From Thermoleophilia bacterium (GTDB lineage: Bacteria; Actinomycetota; Thermoleophilia; Gaiellales; F1-60-MAGs149), in contig JAEMTW010000140.1 in the NCBI GenBank assembly GCA_016462095.1, positions 1 to 5,310 of the forward strand: DNA of 5,310 nt, written 5' to 3'. The notes beneath the pieces are model-generated. The model was given only the letters and a program-made list of their open reading frames with translations. It made no database searches and had not been told where the DNA came from. Shown piece after piece: positions 1 to 5,310 of this stretch. Every line of letters begins with the position of its first letter. The stretch's first letter is position 1. The translations under genes and the position numbers were made by a program.

Positions 1-479
1 GTGGGTACGTGGTCTTCCGTCCCAATCACGAGGCTTGGCTGGCTGCCGCGCGTTGGGCCGTCGGGATCGAGCACGCGGCGCCAGCCCGAGGCGTCGATCA
101 GCCAGTCGGCTTCGAGCCGCTCGCCGGCGGACCCGAGCACGAAGGCGCCATCCCGCCCAACAACGCGGATCTGCTCGAAGCGCGCATCGGTCTGGCGAGC
201 GATTGCAAGACAGCAGGCCTCGTAGTCGATGACGGCGAATTCCTCAGGCAGGCGGACGTTCCACTGCGCATCACCAATCTCGACACGCATGCGCGATTCG
301 GCGTAGAGGACCGATTCCTCCGCGCCGAGCCATTGCACCAGCCGGAGGGGCAGTGCGCACGCGGATGTTTGGTGGGCGCCGATCGGTGAGCGGTCGACGA
401 TCAGGACATCGCGCCCTCTCAGCTCGCGTGCAGCAGCGAGCCCGGCGAACGAGGCGCCAACGATCAAGACCTCAGTCAT
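1..479 (-). CDS. FAD-dependent oxidoreductase, geranylgeranyl-reductase-like (3' end cut by window edge)
   Basis: Translating the minus strand from the ATG at 479-477 gives 159 residues with no stop before base 1, so only the N-terminal part is present. It opens with a Rossmann dinucleotide-binding motif, GASFAGLAAA at residues 8-17, followed by an acidic end of the second strand (VDR, 28-30) that should hold the FAD ribose. A TSAC segment lies at 38-41, and LIDASG at 127-132 resembles the second FAD-contacting motif of the p-hydroxybenzoate-hydroxylase/geranylgeranyl-reductase group. These enzymes use FAD to reduce or hydroxylate lipids and small molecules; the substrate here cannot be told. 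The start overlaps the stop of the upstream flavoprotein by one base (TGATG) with no clear Shine-Dalgarno, which points to translational coupling. The neighbours suggest a redox step in the same pathway as the ComA homologue. The flavoprotein class is secure; the subfamily is less so. Confidence 0.85.
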   Translation of the reverse strand, partial: MTEVLIVGASFAGLAAARELRGRDVLIVDRSPIGAHQTSACALPLRLVQWLGAEESVLYAESRMRVEIGDAQWNVRLPEEFAVIDYEACCLAIARQTDARFEQIRVVGRDGAFVLGSAGERLEADWLIDASGWRRVLDPDGPTRGSQPSLVIGTEDHVP

Positions 480-1663
480 CAGCGCACCGCGGCGGCGGCG
501 GCCGCACCGGCGCGACGGCCGAAGACGCAGATTTCGAGCAGAGAGTTGCCCATCATGCGATTGCGACCGTGGACGCCGCCGGTAATCTCGCCGGCTGCCC
601 AGATGCCGGGCACCGTGGTGGCGCCGTCTTCGTCGATCACGAGTCCGCCGTTCTGATAGTGCAGTACGGGATAGACGGGGATCAGTTCGGTCAACGGGTC
701 GAGGCCGGCCTTGCGGTAGCGACGCAGCATGTAGGGAAACGAGATTTCCGCGTCGGCAGGATCGACCGGGCGACAGTCGAGGTGCACCGCGGGACGGCCT
801 TCGGGAGTCGTGATCCCGCGACCCTCGGCACACTCGCGGATGATCGCCTCGGCCACGACGTCGCGCGGTCCGAGTTCGTCGACGAATTGCTCGCCGGCGG
901 CGTTGCGCAGCAGCGCACCGTAGGCGCGCGTGGTCTCGGGCACGGCGTAGCCCGCCAGCGACTCGGGCCAGGCGGCTCCGGTCGGGTGTCGCTGCAGCGA
1001 GTCGTGATCGCGCTCGGCGCAGCCGATCGCGACCGCAAGCGCCGCCACCTCGCCCGTCGCGCCGTCGCCATTGGTCGAGAGCTCACCTGTCTCCTGGGCC
1101 TCCCGCTTACAGCGCCCGCCAGCGGCCAGGATCAGGGCGCCTGGCCGGATCTCGAGCTGCTCACCGCCGCGCTCGAGCAGTGCTGTTCCGTCTGTCGCAA
1201 GGGCAATCAAGGGCGCATGATCGAGCAGGGTGATTCCCTCACGCGCGGTCACGGCATCGCGGAGTGCGCCCGCGATTGCCAGCCCTGTTCGATCGCCGAC
1301 CTGCAGTAGGCGTTTGCGTGTCGCTCCACCGCAACGGGCAATCCGTAACGAACCATCGCCTTCGCGCGTAAACGCCACGCCCAGTTCCTCGAGCCAACGC
1401 ACGATGCCGGGCCCCTCTTCAACGAGCCGTTGGGCGAGCGTCGGGTCGGCCGTGTCATGCGAGGACCGCATGACGTCGGCAAAGTGCGTCTCAATCGAGT
1501 CGTCAGCGCCGACTGCGGCCTGGATACCGCCCTGTGCCTTCGCCGTGTTGCACGAGGCAACGCCGAACTTGGTGGCGAGCACGACTGAGGCGCCAGCAGC
1601 GTTTGCCGCCAGCGCAGCAGCGAGCCCCGCACCGCCCGAGCCGATCACGAGCACGTCGGGCAT
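479..1663 (-). CDS. Short fumarate reductase / L-aspartate oxidase-family flavoprotein
   Basis: This 394-residue protein belongs to the FAD-binding-2 family (SdhA/FrdA/NadB). It has the N-terminal dinucleotide fold (GSGGAGLAAA, 8-17), the family loop NTAKAQGG (39-46), HPTG with H226, ETTR with R246, PRD (266-268), HYQNGG with H335, AAGE (356-359), and GRNRMMGNSLLE (366-377) with R369. H226, R246, H335 and R369 match the substrate-binding and proton-transfer residues of fumarate reductases and aspartate oxidase, so the active site looks intact. The position used for covalent FAD attachment in SdhA (His before TxAAQGG) is N39, so FAD is probably non-covalent. NadB is usually above 500 residues and SdhA nearly 600; this protein ends just after the FAD domain and lacks the C-terminal helical domain. 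The start at 1663 puts the Rossmann fold at the N-terminus and lies 2 bases after the comA stop; an in-frame start at 1798 would add 45 non-homologous residues inside comA. The substrate is unknown: fumarate, succinate, aspartate or a sulfonate analogue are candidates. Confidence 0.88.
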   Translation of the reverse strand: MPDVLVIGSGGAGLAAALAANAAGASVVLATKFGVASCNTAKAQGGIQAAVGADDSIETHFADVMRSSHDTADPTLAQRLVEEGPGIVRWLEELGVAFTREGDGSLRIARCGGATRKRLLQVGDRTGLAIAGALRDAVTAREGITLLDHAPLIALATDGTALLERGGEQLEIRPGALILAAGGRCKREAQETGELSTNGDGATGEVAALAVAIGCAERDHDSLQRHPTGAAWPESLAGYAVPETTRAYGALLRNAAGEQFVDELGPRDVVAEAIIRECAEGRGITTPEGRPAVHLDCRPVDPADAEISFPYMLRRYRKAGLDPLTELIPVYPVLHYQNGGLVIDEDGATTVPGIWAAGEITGGVHGRNRMMGNSLLEICVFGRRAGAAAAAAVR

Positions 1664-1665
1664 GG

Positions 1666-2433
1666 TCAGTTTTCGAGTCCGAGGATCAGCGACAGCGTGT
1701 CGCTCCTCAGACCCTGGCGTAGCGTCTCGAGCGGGATTGCCTCGTCCGGGGGGATGTTGCCGAGGTTGACGTCGGGGCCGAAGTGCTTGATAAACCACGC
1801 CTGCTGGGCTTTCTGTGGTGCCTCAAACAGCACAGTCGTGACATCGATCTCGTGCGCGATCTCGTCGATCAGGCCGCTGCGAACTTCGCCGGTGTTGCGA
1901 AAGATGCCGGCAGTGCCCGACTCGCGCGCCTCGGTGATCACCTTCCACGAGCCAGCGGCCAGCTCTTCCTTGATCCATTCGACCCACTGGTAGGGGGCGT
2001 AGATCTCTTCGTCGTCTTTCGAGCCGACCTCGCTGAGGACCTTGAAATCCTTGGCAAACATGCTGATCAGTTCGAGCTTACGTTCGCGCGACATGTCGAT
2101 GGTGCCGTCGGAGACTTCGACGTGGGTGAAGCCTTGGGCAGTCAGCCACGTGCGGTAGTCATCGATGCGACCACGCGCCTCGGCGACCTCGAGCAGCGTG
2201 CCGCCACAGACGACGGGAATGTCGAGCGACTTGTAGAGGTCGAGCTTCTTGCGCAGGATCGGCGTCACGTACGAGGTACCCCAGCCGAGCTTGACGATGT
2301 CGATGTAGTCGCCGCTCATCTCGATCATCGACTGGATGTCGGCGAGACCGAGTCCCTTGTCCATGACGTGCGTGATGCCTACATTGCGGGGCTTGGCCAC
2401 GCGGGCCGGCAGTCCAAGGAAGTCGGGGGTCAT
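1666..2433 (-). CDS. comA: Phosphosulfolactate synthase family protein (ComA-like)
   Basis: The 255-residue product matches the ComA family, TIM-barrel enzymes that in methanogens add sulfite to phosphoenolpyruvate to give (R)-2-phospho-3-sulfolactate, the first step of coenzyme M synthesis. Recognisable segments in order are KPRNVGITHVMDKGL (14-28), DIVKLGWGTS (45-54) with K48, CGGTLLE (76-82), VEVSDGTIDM (105-114), VLSEVGSKD (132-140) with E136, and TEAREGG-like TEARESG (167-173). The length is that of the family (about 250), and the protein is cytoplasmic with no signal peptide. Known homologues include Bacillus subtilis YitD, the Xanthobacter coenzyme M enzyme XcbB1, and plant heat-stress protein Hsa32, whose role is not sulfonate synthesis as far as is known; family membership therefore does not settle the reaction. 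The gene follows the kinase gene after 52 bases and leads a three-gene run with two flavoproteins. No strong Shine-Dalgarno is visible. The methanogen partners ComB, ComC and ComDE are not in this window. Confidence 0.9.
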   Translation of the reverse strand: MTPDFLGLPARVAKPRNVGITHVMDKGLGLADIQSMIEMSGDYIDIVKLGWGTSYVTPILRKKLDLYKSLDIPVVCGGTLLEVAEARGRIDDYRTWLTAQGFTHVEVSDGTIDMSRERKLELISMFAKDFKVLSEVGSKDDEEIYAPYQWVEWIKEELAAGSWKVITEARESGTAGIFRNTGEVRSGLIDEIAHEIDVTTVLFEAPQKAQQAWFIKHFGPDVNLGNIPPDEAIPLETLRQGLRSDTLSLILGLEN

Positions 2434-2466
2434 GCGCGTAGGATACCAACTCGCAATCTACGTGCA

Positions 2467-2482
2467 CTTATATGCTGTATAA
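2467..2482. promoter_or_regulatory. Small AT-rich inverted repeat in the kinase-comA gap, possible operator
   Basis: The minus strand carries TTATA-CAGCA-TATAA, a perfect 5-bp inverted repeat with a 5-base spacer, overlapping the candidate -10 element. Immediately beyond it is the palindrome GTGCAC. The 10-bp half-to-half centre spacing is what a dimeric regulator could bind. The arms are short and AT-rich, so chance is a fair explanation. Confidence 0.2.
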
Positions 2483-2484
2483 CA
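2476..2484 (-). promoter_or_regulatory. Possible extended -10 promoter element ahead of comA
   Basis: On the minus strand the gap between the kinase stop and comA reads TGTTATACA, which resembles an extended -10 element (TGnTATAAT). It would start transcription near base 2469, about 35 bases before the comA ATG. The surrounding 25 bases are strikingly AT-rich against GC-rich genes on both sides. I see no good -35 hexamer at the usual distance, and the element is also part of a small inverted repeat. This is a candidate only; comA may simply be read through from the kinase gene. Confidence 0.3.
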
Positions 2485-2485
2485 A

Positions 2486-3820
2486 TCATCTATGAGGCAA
2501 GTGGATCGTGATACGACAGCCTCCGGCTGGTGCATCGCCAATCTCCACGCTGCCACCATGCGCCGCAATGTCTTGGCGCACGATCGCAAGGCCAAGGCCG
2601 GAGCCAGGACGATCTTGCACGCCGACGCCGCGACGGAACCGTTCGAACATCGCCTCACGATCAGCCAGGGGAATCCCACGACCTGCGTCGTCCACGGTGA
2701 TCAACGCGGGGCGCACCGTCACCGTCACGGGAGAGGAGCCGTGCAAGAGCGCATTCTCCACAAGATTGCCAAGCGCACGCTCAAGGCGAACAGGATCGCC
2801 AACAGAGGGAGAGGCCTCTGTGTCGAGCTCGATCACGGCCTCGGGCCGCCGTGCGCGCGCACGCGCCACGACATCGGCGGCCAGATCGTCCAGCCGAAGC
2901 GGCTCGGATTGCTCGACGGGACGGGCGCCCCGCGCGAGGTCGACGATGCTCGTGATCAGCTGCGAGATCTCATCGATCTCGCGATCAAGAGCGACGGCGA
3001 GCTGTTGGCGATCCTCGACCGAGAGGGCGCTCTGAGGATTGCCGAGCGTCTCCACGTCAGCCCGCAGCGCGGTCAGTGGCGTCCGTAACTCGTGGGCAGC
3101 ATCGGCCACCAGTTGATCTTGGGCGAGGCGAGCCTCCTCGAGGCCCGCCAGCAAGGCATTGACAGCAAGGGCGAGACGGACCGACTCGGCGCCACCCTGC
3201 TCGGGCACGCGATGCGAGAGGTCACGATCGCGCGCCGCCCCCTCCACATTCGTGGCGAGGCGGCGGAGCGGGACGAGGCCACGTTCCGCAACGAGCGCGC
3301 CGAGGATAATCGCGAAGATCACCCCGCCAATGCCGGCCAGCAGGAGTAGGCTACGCAGGCGGTCAAGCGACGACTGGATCTCATCAACAGAGCGGGCGAC
3401 CTGCAGAGCCAAGTTGGGTTGGATGTTGACCGTCAGTGCGCGAATCGTCGACCCATCGACGGTAAACGTCTGGTACTCCGAGCCTCCCGTTCTGGCAATC
3501 TCGGCGGCGTTCTGCGTTGGGGGTAGGGGCGTCTCGTCCCGCGGCAGGCGAACGATCTTACCCTTGCCATTGATCAGCTCGGCGAAGATGCCGGGGGCAC
3601 CAAAGCGACCATTGGCATTGCCACCAAAGCCTCGGTTAGGGTTCGCCCGATCGGGTCTGAGTGCAGCGTCGCCTTCGCGCAGTGCGGCGGCACGAAGGGA
3701 TGCGTCAACCTCGCCGTAGAGCGAGCTTTGCGCAGCCTGGTAGGTGACGAAGCCACCAACGCCAAACGCGACGATCACGGCCAGTGCGGCGGCCAAGGCG
3801 ATGCGGGTACGGAGACTCAC
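2486..3820 (-). CDS. Two-transmembrane HAMP sensor histidine kinase (MprB-like)
   Basis: This 444-residue protein is the membrane sensor of the adjacent two-component system. A first membrane helix covers about residues 7-29, an extracytoplasmic loop 30-156, a second helix about 157-177, and a HAMP linker about 178-232. The dimerisation/phosphoacceptor helix carries HELRTPLT with H243 as the phosphorylated histidine. The ATPase domain shows the N box (NLVENALLHG, 352-361, with N352 and N356), G1 (DDAGRGIP, 377-384), an F-box-like FERFRRG (392-398) and G2 (GSGLGL, 406-411), so all kinase motifs are present. The outer loop contains a Gly/Asn/Arg-rich stretch at about 60-77 and no sensor domain I recognise. 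Translation starts at GTG (3820-3818), overlapping the regulator stop by four bases (GTGA), so the two are coupled; GGACGG a few bases upstream could serve as ribosome binding site. It should phosphorylate the regulator encoded just upstream; the stimulus is unknown. Confidence 0.96.
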   Translation of the reverse strand: MSLRTRIALAAALAVIVAFGVGGFVTYQAAQSSLYGEVDASLRAAALREGDAALRPDRANPNRGFGGNANGRFGAPGIFAELINGKGKIVRLPRDETPLPPTQNAAEIARTGGSEYQTFTVDGSTIRALTVNIQPNLALQVARSVDEIQSSLDRLRSLLLLAGIGGVIFAIILGALVAERGLVPLRRLATNVEGAARDRDLSHRVPEQGGAESVRLALAVNALLAGLEEARLAQDQLVADAAHELRTPLTALRADVETLGNPQSALSVEDRQQLAVALDREIDEISQLITSIVDLARGARPVEQSEPLRLDDLAADVVARARARRPEAVIELDTEASPSVGDPVRLERALGNLVENALLHGSSPVTVTVRPALITVDDAGRGIPLADREAMFERFRRGVGVQDRPGSGLGLAIVRQDIAAHGGSVEIGDAPAGGCRITIHLPHR

Positions 3821-4497
3821 GGTGCCGTCCGCAGCACGTAGCCGACGCCGCGAACGGTGTCGATCAATCGTGCCGAGCCCGTGTCACCGAGCTTGCGACG
3901 AAGATAGCCAACGTAGACCTCAACGCCGTTCGATGACGTTCGGGCATCCATCCCCCAGACGCGATCGAGGATCACGTCGCGGGTCAGCACGTTGTCGGGA
4001 TTGCGCAAGAACAATTCGAGCAGCAGCCGTTCGGTGCGGGTCAGGTCGACCAGTTTGCCGTCGCGGGTCACGCTGTGGGAGCGGAGATCGAGCCGCACGC
4101 CCGCCACCTCCAAGACATCGTCGGGCTGGCCCGGGTCGGCGAGCGAACGCCGGCAGATCGCACGCAGACGCGCGTCGAGCTCGACGGTCGCGAACGGCTT
4201 GACGAGGTAGTCATCGGCGCCAGCATCGAGGCCCTCAACGCGGTCGGCGATGGCATCGCGCGCAGTCAGCATCAAGATTGGCGTCTGCACGCCAGTCTCG
4301 CGGAGGGTCCGACAGACATCGAAGCCCGAGCCATCAGGCAAGTTGACGTCGAGGACGATCGCCTCAATATCGTCGGTCACCGCCATCCGCCCCTCGGCGG
4401 CTGTGCTCGCCTCAATGATCTGATGGCCGCGCGCGGTCAGCGCACGACGGATGGCCGAACGAACGGCCTCGTTGTCTTCGACAATCAGAATGCGCAT
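3817..4497 (-). CDS. OmpR/PhoB-family response regulator (MprA-like)
   Basis: The 226-residue protein has an N-terminal receiver domain (about 1-115) and a C-terminal winged-helix DNA-binding domain (about 128-224). The receiver has the acidic pocket E7/D8, the phosphoacceptor D50 in VLDVNLP, the switch residue T78 in LTAR, and K100 in LVKPF, so it should be phosphorylatable. In the effector domain, LTRTERLLLELF (152-163), the helix with SNGVEVYVGYLRRKL (189-203) and the C-terminal hairpin TVRGVGYVLR (214-223) are typical of OmpR/PhoB proteins that bind direct-repeat sites as dimers. It should be activated by the kinase whose gene overlaps its 3' end. The ATG at 4497-4495 gives the standard receiver N-terminus (MRILIVEDN); no good Shine-Dalgarno is visible upstream. 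Likely targets include the upstream secreted-protein gene, but no operator could be identified because that gene's promoter lies outside the window. Confidence 0.97.
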   Translation of the reverse strand: MRILIVEDNEAVRSAIRRALTARGHQIIEASTAAEGRMAVTDDIEAIVLDVNLPDGSGFDVCRTLRETGVQTPILMLTARDAIADRVEGLDAGADDYLVKPFATVELDARLRAICRRSLADPGQPDDVLEVAGVRLDLRSHSVTRDGKLVDLTRTERLLLELFLRNPDNVLTRDVILDRVWGMDARTSSNGVEVYVGYLRRKLGDTGSARLIDTVRGVGYVLRTAP

Positions 4498-4515
4498 GGT
4501 GCTCGAATCAGTAGA

Positions 4516-4548
4516 GCGGCTCCGCAGGAGTATGCCGTGCGGAGCCGC
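4516..4548 (-). terminator. GC-rich 11-bp hairpin between secreted-protein gene and response regulator gene
   Basis: GCGGCTCCGCA at 4516-4526 pairs perfectly with TGCGGAGCCGC at 4538-4548 across an 11-base loop. It begins 10 bases after the stop codon of the secreted-protein gene, the usual place for a terminator, and ends 19 bases before the regulator ATG. There is no T-tract after the stem on either strand, so it is not a classical intrinsic terminator. It could be a U-less terminator of the kind proposed in actinobacteria, a leaky attenuator lowering expression of the regulator and kinase relative to the secreted protein, or an mRNA-stabilising 3' structure. The hairpin itself is certain; its role is inferred. 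Confidence 0.55.
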
Positions 4549-4557
4549 CTGCCGAGG

Positions 4558-5310
4558 CTAGGCAGGGGCGTTGCCCACTGTCGATTCGTCGAAGCTCTGC
4601 TGCTGATTGCCGTCACCGTTACCGGGAGGCGGGCCGCCGAAACCGCCGGCGCCAGCCGAGTTGCGGTCGTGGTGACCCTTGCCGGGCCCGTCGCCGCCGT
4701 GGCGACCCGTACCGCCGATGCCAATGGGCGCGCCGGCCTCGACGAGTGCAGTCACCTGATCGGCCTGCGCTTGCGTGATCCGCTTGTCCTTGACCAGCGC
4801 TGTAAGCTCCTCTGCCGTCCGTTCAGCATGGCGCGTGGAATCGGGCCGATTCTGTCGCGCTGGTGGGGCATCACCCTGCGGGGCTCCCGGCCGGGAGCCA
4901 GCGATGCCAAGCGGCACGCCGGCCTCGATCAGTGACGCAATCTCCGTTGACTGGTCGGGCGTGATCGTCTTCGCCGTGACGAGGGCATCGAGTCGCTTGG
5001 TCGTCATCGCCATCAGCAATGCATTGATTGCCTCGGGCAGCTTGCCGTCGGCGATCTGTGCTTTGATCGACGTGGCCTGGGCGGCCGTCAGAGCGCCGTC
5101 CTTCTGCAACTCGTCGATGCGCTTGCCAAGGCGATCGCCTTGGATCTCTTTGAGTGCCCGATCGACATCGGCCTGAGGCACGCCGAGCTTCTCCGCCAAG
5201 CTCTTCTCGAAGGCCTCCTGCTGCTGCTCTCGCTGATCGTCGTGCGAGACGATGTTGGCGGCGAGCACGGGGCCGGCGATGGCGGCGAGGCCGACGGTGG
5301 CGGCAACGGT
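4558..5310 (-). CDS. Secreted helical-repeat protein with [LI]TxxQ motifs and Gly/His-rich tail (5' end cut by window edge)
   Basis: The frame is open from the TAG at 4560-4558 to the window edge, giving 250 visible residues with the true start outside. The visible N-terminus, TVAATVGLAAIAGPVLAAN, is the hydrophobic core and end of a signal peptide with likely cleavage after VLA (residue 17); the GTG at 5268 is therefore an internal valine, not the start. The mature part begins with a Gln/Glu-rich charged helix (about 23-40), then KLGVPQADVDRALKE (41-55), a helix-turn-helix-like segment common in exported actinobacterial proteins. Three related helical units follow (61-89, 103-138, 165-200), each with an [LI]TxxQ turn: LTAAQ, ITPDQ and ITQAQ. 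The tail from about 201 is rich in Gly, Pro and Asn with several His. I do not recognise a named family. [LI]TxxQ motifs recall the Spy/CpxP periplasmic proteins, which accompany Cpx-type sensor kinases, and this gene sits directly upstream of a regulator-kinase pair; that parallel is inference only. Confidence 0.8.
   Translation of the reverse strand, partial: TVAATVGLAAIAGPVLAANIVSHDDQREQQQEAFEKSLAEKLGVPQADVDRALKEIQGDRLGKRIDELQKDGALTAAQATSIKAQIADGKLPEAINALLMAMTTKRLDALVTAKTITPDQSTEIASLIEAGVPLGIAGSRPGAPQGDAPPARQNRPDSTRHAERTAEELTALVKDKRITQAQADQVTALVEAGAPIGIGGTGRHGGDGPGKGHHDRNSAGAGGFGGPPPGNGDGNQQQSFDESTVGNAPA
4711..5130 (-). repeat. Three degenerate helical repeat units within the secreted protein
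   Basis: Units lie at 5130-5044, 5004-4897 and 4818-4711. The second and third are 36 residues each and match at 17 of 36 positions by eye, including L-x-A-L-V, K-x-I-T-x-x-Q and the closing L-x-EAG-x-P-x-GI-x-G. The first is more divergent but keeps KRxDxL, the TxxQ turn and a final I-x-x-G. The pattern fits repeated helix-turn-helix hairpins arising by internal duplication. Between units two and three is a Pro/Gln/Arg-rich linker of about 26 residues, suggesting separately folded hairpins on a flexible string. Confidence 0.7.

Noticed and set aside
9..389. Plus-strand open frame of 126 codons near the left edge
   Set aside because: The minus strand here encodes a convincing FAD-binding N-terminus that runs unbroken off the window; the plus-strand frame has no motif.
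353..1309. Long plus-strand open frame of 318 codons
   Set aside because: It lies opposite the FAD flavoprotein gene, whose family motifs are unambiguous. Its product is low-complexity, Arg/Gly-rich and has no recognisable motif, as expected of an antisense frame in GC-rich DNA.
1664..1798. Upstream in-frame start at 1798 for the flavoprotein
   Set aside because: It would add 45 Arg/Pro-rich residues before the Rossmann fold and overlap comA by 133 bases. The ATG at 1663, 2 bases after the comA stop, gives the normal family N-terminus.
1666..2433. Claim that the organism makes coenzyme M
   Set aside because: Only the ComA-family gene is present. Homologues serve other roles (Bacillus YitD, plant Hsa32), and no later coenzyme M genes are visible.
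1783..2511. Plus-strand open frame of 242 codons
   Set aside because: It is antisense to the ComA homologue, which matches its family over its whole length. The plus-strand product shows no domain and no initiation signal.
4075..4935. Plus-strand open frame of 286 codons
   Set aside because: It spans the antisense of two unrelated genes and the hairpin between them, so it is a chance frame from GC-rich codon bias.
5266..5268. GTG at 5268 as start of the exported protein
   Set aside because: The frame stays open upstream to the window edge and encodes the hydrophobic core of a signal peptide, so this codon is an internal valine just before the cleavage site.

Overview
The window is GC-rich bacterial DNA in which all six genes lie on the minus strand, so the biological reading order runs from base 5310 down to base 1. 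The high GC content, the strong G/C bias at third codon positions, the GTG start of the kinase gene and the style of the proteins (MprAB-like two-component system, secreted helical-repeat protein, a bacterial ComA homologue) suggest an actinobacterium, perhaps of the Thermoleophilia type. That placement is an impression from protein style, not a proof.

The right half (about 2486-5310) is an envelope-signalling block. It starts with a secreted protein whose N-terminus runs off the window. The visible part opens inside a signal peptide, then carries three related helical repeats with [LI]TxxQ motifs, and ends in a Gly/His-rich tail. A 60-base gap follows, containing a perfect 11-bp GC-rich hairpin. 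Next come an OmpR/PhoB-type response regulator and, overlapping it by 4 bases (GTGA), a two-transmembrane HAMP sensor histidine kinase. The order secreted protein, regulator, kinase suggests that the secreted protein is a target or extracytoplasmic accessory of the two-component system.

The left half (1-2433) is a tightly packed metabolic block: a ComA/phosphosulfolactate synthase-family enzyme, then after 2 bases a short fumarate reductase/L-aspartate oxidase-type flavoprotein, then with a 1-base TGATG overlap a second FAD oxidoreductase of the geranylgeranyl-reductase-like group, cut by the window edge. The three genes are almost certainly co-translated. A 52-base AT-rich gap ahead of comA contains an extended -10-like element and a small inverted repeat, so the metabolic block may have its own promoter, although read-through from the kinase gene is also possible.

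The most interesting point is the pairing of a sulfite-to-PEP condensing enzyme family with a flavoprotein of the family that acts on fumarate, succinate and aspartate. The C3 sulfonates that would arise from phosphosulfolactate (sulfolactate, sulfopyruvate, sulfoacrylate, cysteate) are sulfonate analogues of exactly those C4 dicarboxylates. A bacterial sulfonate pathway with redox steps is a reasonable hypothesis, but the sequence alone does not prove it. No RNA genes, insertion sequences, CRISPR arrays or gene-free stretches above 60 bases are present.
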